The notes under the pieces were generated by a model that saw only the letters and a list, made by a program, of their open reading frames with translations, ran no database searches and was not told where the DNA came from. From a virus, in the IMG/VR virus record IMGVR_UViG_3300046522_000297, positions 1 to 64,000 of that record: a stretch of 64,000 nt of DNA; one strand, 5' to 3'. This document shows, piece after piece, positions 42,323-47,771 of this stretch (its first letter is position 1; the number at the start of each line of letters is the position of its first letter). A program made the position numbers and the translations under genes.

Positions 42323-42376
42323 TTAGTAGGGAAGGTCTTACTTCTAGTGGTGGAATCTGCTAGGAGGTTCTACTAA
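42323..42376 (+). ncRNA. Structured tRNA-like or hairpin element
   Basis: In the 140 nt before tRNA-Tyr with no gene, TTAGTAG (42323-42329) pairs exactly with CTACTAA (42370-42376), enclosing GAAG/CTTC and GAAT/GTTC hairpins. An upstream AACGCA/TGCGTT hairpin lies near 42265. The 7-bp closing helix resembles an acceptor stem, but no anticodon arm is identifiable. Confidence 0.35.
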
Positions 42377-42400
42377 GCGACTCATTCTTTTAACCTATAT

Positions 42401-42486
42401 GGGCGACGTGATAGCATGGCCACTATCCCGAGGCTGTAACCCTCGTGTCTCCGACTTTCTTCGTTCGAATCGAAGGTCGCTCACCA
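42401..42486 (+). tRNA. tRNA-Tyr (GTA)
   Basis: Acceptor GGGCGAC/GTCGCTC, anticodon arm CGAGG-CTGTAAC-CCTCG, long class II variable arm as in bacterial Tyr tRNAs, T-loop TTCGAAT, CCA encoded. Confidence 0.9.
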
Positions 42487-42503
42487 AACACTAAAGGATT
42501 GCT

Positions 42504-42884
42504 ATGAGGAAAATAGCGATTTTGCAAGATTGTTGGAATTACGATAGCTATAGTAACGCAGAACGAATAATCGAAAAGATTACAGATTTCGTAGAAGTAA
42601 GTGATGAGGATTACAACCTCCTAGTGAATGCTTCACATCAACAAGGCTTTACCGTAATCCAAATGCCTTCAAATACTCAAGAGTTTGTAGAGAATACTGT
42701 ACAAGCGTATCTTGAGAGTATCAAGGCTAAAGAAGAGAAGCGTAGAAAAGCCGAACAAGAACGCAAAAGACTACGTGAAGAAAACAAGCGTAGGCAAAAA
42801 GAGAAAGAGGAAGAAGCCGAACGTAAGAAGTTAGAAGAACTTATACGTAAGCACGGTATTCCTAAATTAGACATTGCATCCTAA
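42504..42884 (+). CDS. Coiled-coil protein whose end overlaps tRNA-Phe
   Basis: A 126-residue protein. The N-terminal 75 residues are a small alpha/beta domain (MRKIAILQDCWNYDSYSNAE), followed by about 45 residues of unbroken Lys/Arg/Glu helix (KAEQERKRLREENKRRQKEK), probably a single long coiled coil. RBS AAAGGAT. The last two codons and stop (GCATCCTAA) are also the first nine bases of tRNA-Phe. Confidence 0.65.
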   Translation: MRKIAILQDCWNYDSYSNAERIIEKITDFVEVSDEDYNLLVNASHQQGFTVIQMPSNTQEFVENTVQAYLESIKAKEEKRRKAEQERKRLREENKRRQKEKEEEAERKKLEELIRKHGIPKLDIAS

Positions 42885-42951
42885 GCTAATCTGGTGAAAG
42901 CGACGGCCTGAAAAGTCGTAGAGCGTGGCTCGAAACCACGAGGGTGCACCA
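42876..42951 (+). tRNA. tRNA-Phe (GAA), overlapping the upstream CDS
   Basis: Acceptor GCATCCT/AGGGTGC, D-stem GCT/AGC, anticodon arm ACGGC-CTGAAAA-GTCGT, T-arm CGTGG-CTCGAAA-CCACG, CCA encoded. Its 5' half of the acceptor stem is inside the 42504 gene. Confidence 0.85.
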
Positions 42952-42970
42952 CTCAACAAAAGCACTATTC

Positions 42971-42979
42971 TTGGTATAA
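42971..42979 (+). promoter_or_regulatory. Phage promoter motif (TTGGTATAA) with hairpin
   Basis: CTTGGTATAA followed by ATAGT (42982-42986) / ACTAT (42993-42997). It lies upstream of the tRNA-His to tRNA-Sup run and probably drives it and the recoded genes beyond. Confidence 0.65.
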
Positions 42980-43014
42980 GGATAGTGCATAAACTATAAC
43001 CAGAGTTTTTTGAT

Positions 43015-43088
43015 TTGGGCGTAGCTTAGTGGTAAAGCCGGGGATTGTGACTCCCCTCACACGAGTTCGATCCTCGTCGCTCAACCCA
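43015..43088 (+). tRNA. tRNA-His (GTG)
   Basis: Acceptor TTGGGCG/CGCTCAA, anticodon loop TTGTGAC in stem GGGGA/TCCCC, T-arm ACGAG-TTCGATC-CTCGT, CCA encoded. Confidence 0.85.
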
Positions 43089-43227
43089 AATTAAAGGACT
43101 TTGTCCCTAGAGCATGGTAAATTCGGCACGCTCTCTAAAGTACCAGACCCGACCTCGTATGCGCCCATCATGGCCTTGTCGTAAAGACAGAGTAGTGGTA
43201 GACTAGGCAGAGGCTAGTCAGATTTAT
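43089..43227 (+). other. Gene-free spacer with hairpins between tRNA-His and tRNA-Val
   Basis: About 140 nt. ACTTT...AGAGC can pair with GCTCT...AAAGT (near 43095-43143), and GACTAG pairs with CTAGTC (near 43200-43219). The stretch CATGGTAAATTCGGCACGCT resembles a Leu-tRNA D-arm, but no complete cloverleaf can be drawn. Possibly a decayed tRNA. Confidence 0.35.
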
Positions 43228-43303
43228 GGTTCCTTAGCTCAGCTGGTAGAGCAAGATCCTTACAAGATCGAGGTCGGCGGTTCGATCCCGTCAGGAACCA
43301 CCA
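43228..43303 (+). tRNA. tRNA-Val (TAC)
   Basis: Acceptor GGTTCCT/AGGAACC, anticodon loop CTTACAA in stem GATC/GATC, T-loop TTCGATC, CCA encoded. It is followed by the spacer AGTTTCAAA shared with the next elements. Confidence 0.9.
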
Positions 43304-43312
43304 AGTTTCAAA

Positions 43313-43388
43313 GGGGGTATAGCTCAGTGGTCAGAGCAGAGGCTTCTAAACCCTTGTGTCCGGAGTTCGAATCTCCGTGCCCCCACCA
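43313..43388 (+). tRNA. Probable amber-suppressor tRNA (CTA)
   Basis: Full cloverleaf: acceptor GGGGGTA/TGCCCCC, TA, D-stem GCTC/GAGC, A26, anticodon stem GAGG(C)/(C)CCTT, T-arm CGGAG-TTCGAAT-CTCCG, CCA encoded. Standard numbering puts loop 32-38 at TTCTAAA with U33 and anticodon CTA, which reads UAG. Pair 31-39 is C-C. The alternative Arg (TCT) register lacks position 26 and has two stem mismatches. Downstream genes at 43730 and 44059 contain in-frame TAG, supporting CTA. Confidence 0.7.
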
Positions 43389-43397
43389 AATTTCAAA

Positions 43398-43499
43398 CAT
43401 AAAATAGCTCAGAGTCCCGAATTGACAGAGCATTCCCCGTGAGGCTGAATCAGACGGGAGAGGTCGTTGAGAGACATCAGGGGTTCTCAACTTTTATGA
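43398..43499 (+). tRNA. tRNA-like element 1 (abnormal anticodon region)
   Basis: Acceptor CATAAAA/TTTTATG is perfect and the D-stem GCTC/GAGC is present, but the D-loop lacks GG. The central region has CCCGT/ACGGG with a 13-nt loop, the T-arm position forms GTTGAGA/TCTCAAC with an oversized loop, and no CCA follows. It is preceded by the same TTTCAAA spacer as its neighbours. Not a standard tRNA. Confidence 0.45.
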
Positions 43500-43510
43500 T
43501 TGGTTTCAAA

Positions 43511-43594
43511 CTCGAAGAAGCTCAAGCACTCCACAAGTGAGCAAGTCCGGTGTAGGACATAAGGTTGGTGGTTGGAATCCATCCTTCGAGGCCA
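43511..43594 (+). tRNA. tRNA-like element 2 (abnormal anticodon loop)
   Basis: Acceptor CTCGAAG/CTTCGAG, D-stem GCTC/GAGC, T-arm GGTGG-TTGGAAT-CCATC and encoded GCCA. The anticodon position has GTCC/GGAC closing a 6-nt loop GGTGTA, so no normal 7-nt anticodon loop forms. The tRNA ends are intact, so processing seems possible, while decoding is doubtful. Confidence 0.5.
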
Positions 43595-43603
43595 AGTTTC
43601 AAA

Positions 43604-43688
43604 CACGAGATAGCTCAAAGTCCCTTAACAGAGCAGTCCAATTACTGAAAACAGGTTGCTGGGCTCGGGTCCCCAGCTCTCGTGACCA
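43604..43688 (+). tRNA. tRNA-like element 3 (abnormal anticodon loop)
   Basis: Acceptor CACGAGA/TCTCGTG, D-stem GCTC/GAGC, a T-arm-like GCTGG/CCAGC with CTCGGGT, and encoded ACCA. The anticodon position is CAGT/ACTG with a 6-nt loop CCAATT. The D-loop (AAGTCCCTTAACA) matches element 1 rather than normal tRNAs. Confidence 0.5.
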
Positions 43689-43729
43689 TTTCGTAACACC
43701 TTTTTTTAACCTTAAATAGAAAGCTAAAA

Positions 43730-44062
43730 ATGACGTAGATTTCCGAACACACCTACAATTACGTTTTTGTCAGAACTGATTTACCCATCCCTCAACAGCT
43801 AGTCCAAGCTGGACACGCTGCCTTAGAAGCTGGAGCAACTTTCGGTCGCATATCGAAAGACCCTGCTTCCCTCATCATACTTCAAGTAAAGAACAAAGCT
43901 AAGCTTGAAGAAGCAATGGCCAAGATCCAAGAGGCCGGAATCCGAATAGAAGCATTTTACGAGCCCGACTGGGACTATGGTTTAACTGCGTTTGCAACTG
44001 AACCCGTGACTCAAGAGAAGCGTAGTATTTTCCGAAAATTCAGACTCTGGAGCCAGGCATGA
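43730..44062 (+). CDS. PTH2-like peptidyl-tRNA hydrolase with in-frame TAG at codon 3
   Basis: Reading ATG ACG TAG ATT TCC and onward gives a 110-residue protein if TAG is translated. YNYVFVRTDLPIPQQLVQAG, then HAALEAGATFG, SLIILQVKNKAKLEEAM and YEPDWDYGLTAFAT follow the PTH2 fold (compare the canonical PTH2 at 50017). There is no other ATG until about codon 60, so the conserved N terminus needs UAG read-through or a rare AUU start at codon 4. It lies 42 bp after the last tRNA-like element and overlaps the next gene by ATGA. Confidence 0.65.
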
Positions 44063-44625
44063 TTTCCGAAACCTTTGCAGATATGATGCATAACATGAGG
44101 CACTGTTATCAGTTCGAGAACGTGAACATGTATGAACATGGTTCAATGGTGCATGAATCCTTTAAACAACTTATAGCCCAGCTTGAGGGCGGAGAACAGA
44201 TCGTCGATCTTCCTCCGTAGATTTACGAGATTTATGAAGAAACTAAGCACCTACTGGTCAGCGACAAAGACCTGTTTATGTACCATGTGTTTCATGATTG
44301 TGGTAAGCCTGCTTGTCAGACCATAGACGAGCAAGGTAGGAAACACTTCCCGGACCATGCCAAGTGGTCTAAGGAGCAATACGTAAGGATCTTTGGTGAG
44401 AATGGGACTGTACCTGAGTTAATCGGGTCAGATATGGATTTCCATACAAAGTCAGGCGAAGACCTGGCCCACCTGTGGAATTCCCCCTTAGCTCTTACGT
44501 TGTATTTCACGGCCTGGGCTGAGATTATCGCTAACAGTCAAATGTTCGGCGGATTCGACAGTACCAGTTTTAAAATCAAAAAGAAGAAATTGATTCAAGC
44601 AGGTAAAAAATGGAAGAAGAGTTAA
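44059..44625 (+). CDS. HD-domain phosphohydrolase-like protein with in-frame TAG at codon 54
   Basis: From ATG 44059 the frame runs 53 codons to TAG (44218-44220) and then 134 more codons. Read through, it is 188 residues: HGSMVHESFKQL precedes the amber codon, and YHVFHDCGKPACQ, GRKHFPDHAKWS and LIGSDMDFH follow it, an HD-type metal-site pattern (HD...H...D). The first conserved His region is upstream of the TAG, so the full active site needs read-through; ATG 44278 could give a truncated product. It is coupled by ATGA to the PTH2-like gene and overlaps the next gene. Confidence 0.6.
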
Positions 44626-44873
44626 TTCTCCCTGATCCCGACTACGTAAAAAGTTACGATTACGGGACTGGAGAAAATCTGGATCTAGGGAGTTTGGTCC
44701 ATCATCTCAAGTCTTTAAACGATATCGTTCTTCAACAAAACGAACGCATAAAAACTCTGGAAGAGATTGTAAAAACGAACCAACCGATCGTTGATGCAAG
44801 TGAAACCCTGGTTCGTAAAACTAACAAACTCGCAGCCGGCGCATGGCCGTTCCCTTCACAAAGGAAATCATAA
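44610..44873 (+). CDS. Hypothetical coiled-coil protein
   Basis: An 87-residue protein. The acidic N terminus (MEEELILPDPDYVKSYD) is followed by a heptad-like helix (HHLKSLNDIVLQQNERIKTL). It overlaps the HD gene by 16 bp. Function unknown. A further short frame (44873-44989) overlaps its stop and the next gene but is not convincing. Confidence 0.55.
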   Translation: MEEELILPDPDYVKSYDYGTGENLDLGSLVHHLKSLNDIVLQQNERIKTLEEIVKTNQPIVDASETLVRKTNKLAAGAWPFPSQRKS

Positions 44874-44930
44874 TGTTCATCACCCATCACTACAAGGCAT
44901 CTCACTTGTGTAATTTAACCACACAAGGAG

Positions 44931-45230
44931 ATGAAATTGAGCAATACCATCCGTCGCAAGACCCTCGCACTGCCGTACCACTTCCGTAACAAGTATATCC
45001 TTCTCGAAGGCTATAAGCCTCTTGAGGAGGGCGAACTGAAGAAAGCCGACCAACACTTCCGCCGTGACGGCCGTCGTTTCTTCCCAAGCTTCTCCGCACC
45101 GAAATGGTACCGTAAAGAACAACAGGGTCAGTTCAAAGTAAAAATCAAACACGAACTCAGCAAGTTCCAAAAGAACTCTGAGTATGAAGTCCAAATCGAC
45201 CGTAAATACCAACACGGTTATTGGGACTAA
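44931..45230 (+). CDS. Hypothetical basic protein
   Basis: A 99-residue strongly basic protein with RBS AAGGAG (MKLSNTIRRKTLALPYHFRN; C-terminal VKIKHELSKFQKNSEYEVQI). Possibly RNA or DNA binding by charge. No family recognised. Confidence 0.6.
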   Translation: MKLSNTIRRKTLALPYHFRNKYILLEGYKPLEEGELKKADQHFRRDGRRFFPSFSAPKWYRKEQQGQFKVKIKHELSKFQKNSEYEVQIDRKYQHGYWD

Positions 45231-45279
45231 TCAACATGGGCTTGAGCGTAGGTTACGTCGTCCTCCTTTGCACGGAGTG

Positions 45280-45366
45280 ATGCTGGGTTTCGATTACCCA
45301 CAGGTCCACCAAAATTACAGGATCGCAACCTGGAAGAAAAACGGTTACTACGATGGCAGGGCGTAG
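45280..45366 (+). CDS. Possible 28-residue peptide ending in TAG
   Basis: A short frame MLGFDYPQVHQNYRIATWK to YDGRA, closed by TAG TGA. GGAG lies only 3 nt before the ATG, so initiation is doubtful. Kept because it looks protein-like. Confidence 0.25.
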   Translation: MLGFDYPQVHQNYRIATWKKNGYYDGRA

Positions 45367-45412
45367 TGAGACATCAAACTGGCGGTAAAATTCCGTAGTC
45401 CTGGCGTGTATT

Positions 45413-45486
45413 GCGTCGCAAACTTTAAGGTGAAGTAACGGACTTTTAATCCGTAAAACTGGGGTCAGTACCCAGGCGACGTACCA
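45413..45486 (+). tRNA. tRNA-Lys (TTT)
   Basis: Acceptor GCGTCGC/GCGACGT, anticodon arm ACGGA-CTTTTAA-TCCGT, T-arm CTGGG-GTCAGTA-CCCAG (loop differs from TTCRA), CCA encoded. Confidence 0.8.
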
Positions 45487-45512
45487 GAATTCATCCATTA
45501 AGATTTCCCGTA

Positions 45513-45522
45513 TTTGGTATAA
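45513..45522 (+). promoter_or_regulatory. Phage promoter motif TTTGGTATAA with 5' hairpin
   Basis: Exact motif followed by GAGTA (45526-45530) / TACTC (45535-45539). Upstream of the 45569 gene. Confidence 0.75.
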
Positions 45523-45568
45523 GTAGAGTAATAATACTCATCAATAACTTACTGTCCGAAGGGGTCTC

Positions 45569-45928
45569 ATGGAGTCAATCATCAACTGGCTGTTAGTGGC
45601 AGTCTTCAGCCTAACTTGCTTATCAGTATTCGCCAACGCCCTGTATGTAAAGACGGGATGGTCTGGCATAATAATACTTAAAGAGCGAGACCGTAGAATC
45701 AACTGGTATAAGAAGGTGTGCATTAAACACCGCCCCTTCTCCATATTATTCTCTCTGATGACGATAGCAGTAATCATAGTGTTATTTTCCATAGCCATGG
45801 GATACCTAGGTTCTCCTGACCGGTGCTGGGTCTGGATTATCTGGGGATGCATACAAGCTGGGTGGTTTCTAATCTTGAACTGGCTCTATTTAATAGCTGC
45901 CTGTGAAGAGATTGCGATCACCGGTTAA
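45569..45928 (+). CDS. Membrane protein (three to four TM helices)
   Basis: A 119-residue protein with hydrophobic helices at about 5-26, 50-70 and 85-110 (WLLVAVFSLTCLSVFANALY, LMTIAVIIVLFSIAMGYLG, GWFLILNWLYLIAAC) separated by a basic loop KERDRRINWYKK. A terminator follows. Function unknown. Confidence 0.65.
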   Translation: MESIINWLLVAVFSLTCLSVFANALYVKTGWSGIIILKERDRRINWYKKVCIKHRPFSILFSLMTIAVIIVLFSIAMGYLGSPDRCWVWIIWGCIQAGWFLILNWLYLIAACEEIAITG

Positions 45929-45936
45929 CCACCGAG

Positions 45937-45963
45937 AACCCTGCTAGTCAGGGTTTCTTTTTA
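45937..45963 (+). terminator. Intrinsic terminator
   Basis: AACCCT/AGGGTT stem followed by TCTTTTT. Confidence 0.65.
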
Positions 45964-45978
45964 CCTAAGCGAGGATTT

Positions 45979-46443
45979 ATGACTCGTATCAATCTAGTCC
46001 ACCCTTCCAGACTTGCAGATCAACATCTGTTCGCTGAATGGCGTGAGATTAAACACATCCCGGCTTTTCTTAATCAGCTTTTAGCCAAAGGTAAAAGCAT
46101 TGAAGAGATCAAAGCCAAGATCCCTGAAAAGTTCTGTCTTAACACTGGGCACAAGTACTTCTTTGTGGATAAACTCAAATTCCTGAGTGGTAGGTTCTGG
46201 AAGATTCTAGCAGAGCTAGATGCCAGAGAATACAAGACGTTCAGCGGAGCGCCTTGGGAATGGGAGTACTCCCTGGAGAAAATTCCAGATGAGTACTTCA
46301 ATGACTACGTCCCTGATTATATCGCCCTCGAACTCTCTGAACAACGCCTCCTGGAACGAATAGATCAACGTCCGAACTGGTATCGCTATAAGGGCGAGAT
46401 CAAGGACTTGCAATTCTTCAAGGATCTGCTATACTCTAAATAA
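45979..46443 (+). CDS. denV: Pyrimidine-dimer DNA glycosylase (T4 endonuclease V / DenV type)
   Basis: A 154-residue base-excision enzyme for UV-induced pyrimidine dimers. The N terminus MTRINLVHPSRLADQHLFAE WREI matches T4 DenV position for position: Thr2 (nucleophile), His16, Arg22 and Glu23. Downstream TGHKYFFVDKLKFL and QRPNWYRYKG also match. It excises the 5' base of the dimer and nicks the abasic site. RBS is weak (GCGAGGATTT). tRNA-Ser begins 10 bp after the stop. Confidence 0.9.
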   Translation: MTRINLVHPSRLADQHLFAEWREIKHIPAFLNQLLAKGKSIEEIKAKIPEKFCLNTGHKYFFVDKLKFLSGRFWKILAELDAREYKTFSGAPWEWEYSLEKIPDEYFNDYVPDYIALELSEQRLLERIDQRPNWYRYKGEIKDLQFFKDLLYSK

Positions 46444-46453
46444 CCCTTCAACT

Positions 46454-46545
46454 GGTGATGTGGCTGAGAGGCTTAAGGCAGCGGTTTGCTAAACCGTCGA
46501 ATCTCTTACGAGGTTCCGTGGGTTCGACTCCCACCATCACCGCCA
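46454..46545 (+). tRNA. tRNA-Ser (GCT)
   Basis: Acceptor GGTGATG/CATCACC, anticodon loop TTGCTAA in stem CGGT/ACCG, class II variable arm, discriminator G, CCA encoded. Confidence 0.9.
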
Positions 46546-46560
46546 ACATTCCCTAAACCC

Positions 46561-46743
46561 ATGAAAACCCGAGTCTATATTATAGAATCAGAAGCAGGAT
46601 GGGGCTCTAAAGTCGACGAAGTAAAAGAGTTCGACACTCGTGAAGAAGCTGAGAAATTCACGAAAGAGTACAACGACAAATATAATCCTCCAGGACCTAC
46701 TCCAAGCTGGTATATGATTGCCAGAATTGAGGGTACGTTTTAA
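46561..46743 (+). CDS. Hypothetical protein
   Basis: 60 residues from ATG 46561; the frame extends upstream into tRNA-Ser, so this ATG is preferred. It is charged (MKTRVYIIESEAGWGSK, KEFDTREEAEKFTKEY). No motif recognised. Confidence 0.55.
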   Translation: MKTRVYIIESEAGWGSKVDEVKEFDTREEAEKFTKEYNDKYNPPGPTPSWYMIARIEGTF

Positions 46744-46762
46744 TCAACAATAACCATGCATC

Positions 46763-46771
46763 TTGGTATAA
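46763..46771 (+). promoter_or_regulatory. Phage promoter motif (TTGGTATAA) with RBS-embedding hairpin
   Basis: CTTGGTATAA. The transcript would start with GTATAAT (46777-46783) pairing with ATTATAC (46797-46803). The ATG at 46805 follows immediately and the RBS AAGGA lies in the loop. Confidence 0.75.
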
Positions 46772-46804
46772 GACTAGTATAATAAACCACCCAAGGATTA
46801 TACT

Positions 46805-47254
46805 ATGTCCATCGTTTCCCATAAGTCTTTTGACGGATCCCTCGGTCAGGATGCAGTTCCTGCTATGGTGCTCTTCCACGAAGGCGCAGAATACATCGTA
46901 GTAAAAGGTTCCGATATCGAAACCCTCAAAGGTCTTGTAAACGATTACCACAAGGCCATGCTCGAATTCGGCACCCCAGTGCCTAGCAGCGGCTACACTG
47001 TGCCCGGAAGAGTATACCCTGCGGTGGTGTTGATCCCGGGGTCTGGTAAGGATATTGAAGGTCCTGCTGGATATTCCAAGGCAGAGTCTGAACTCGTAGA
47101 TATGATTGATGGTAAAGGCACTTTACTAACTTTCCGAATTGACGGTAAAACGGTAGACGCAGCACGTCTGAAAGGTAACCTCACCCTCCACACTGCTGCC
47201 ACCGAAGACTGGAGCGAAAAACACCACAGCGCCTTCTATTCGAGATTCGAATGA
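46805..47254 (+). CDS. Hypothetical protein
   Basis: A 149-residue soluble protein (MSIVSHKSFDGSLGQDAVPA) with a Pro/Gly-rich middle. Its RBS sits in the loop of a 7-bp hairpin formed from the transcript's 5' end. A terminator follows. No family recognised. Confidence 0.6.
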   Translation: MSIVSHKSFDGSLGQDAVPAMVLFHEGAEYIVVKGSDIETLKGLVNDYHKAMLEFGTPVPSSGYTVPGRVYPAVVLIPGSGKDIEGPAGYSKAESELVDMIDGKGTLLTFRIDGKTVDAARLKGNLTLHTAATEDWSEKHHSAFYSRFE

Positions 47255-47261
47255 AGGTAAC

Positions 47262-47290
47262 AAAGACCGAGCAGTTAGCGGTCTTTTTTT
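47262..47290 (+). terminator. Intrinsic terminator
   Basis: AAAGACCG pairs with CGGTCTTT, continuing into a T run. Confidence 0.75.
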
Positions 47291-47303
47291 GTTTAGGTAA
47301 ATA

Positions 47304-47771
47304 ATGGCCAAGAAAGACAAAGAAATATGGGATCAAATCTACCCGAAGTATATACCGGTTGGTAAGATGTGGTCCCGAGTAGAATGGCTCGGAGATAAGC
47401 CTTTATATGGAACGAGGGAAGATTTTGAAGGCTGGGAGGCCCGTGTAGCGGAACTTAATTCCTTGCTGCCTTTAGTAGAGGCCGAATACGGAGCCCGGGC
47501 TGAAGTTAAGAGCACTTCAGTTGAGCATGGATACAGCGGTCGTGATGGGGGCGTTTCCAATCCGATCAATCATCATGATGTTTACATAGAAATAGACAAT
47601 TACTCTAGCAAAGATTATGCGAAGATGTTAGCGGAATACTTTGCTAAGAAATATCCCGGTCTTGGGTTTAAAAAACCTCCACCTGCTCCTGCAATTAAAC
47701 GTAGGGAATATTCAATCGAGAAGAAGTTTAACGATCTTCTCAAATCCAAACGTAACAAGGACTCAGAATGA
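47304..47771 (+). CDS. Hypothetical protein upstream of RtcB
   Basis: A 155-residue charged protein (MAKKDKEIWDQIYPKYI; C-terminal basic IKRREYSIEKKFNDLL). It overlaps the rtcB start by ATGA, suggesting the two are made together. No family recognised. Confidence 0.6.
   Translation: MAKKDKEIWDQIYPKYIPVGKMWSRVEWLGDKPLYGTREDFEGWEARVAELNSLLPLVEAEYGARAEVKSTSVEHGYSGRDGGVSNPINHHDVYIEIDNYSSKDYAKMLAEYFAKKYPGLGFKKPPPAPAIKRREYSIEKKFNDLLKSKRNKDSE

Noticed and set aside
43095-43175. Possible tRNA-Leu between tRNA-His and tRNA-Val
   Set aside because: A D-arm-like stretch is visible, but no acceptor, anticodon or T-arm set can be completed.
44278-44625. Separate 115-codon gene starting at ATG 44278
   Set aside because: The frame upstream of the TAG continues the same HD-type protein, and the upstream ATG overlaps the previous stop. 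Treated as an internal ATG of the amber-containing gene.
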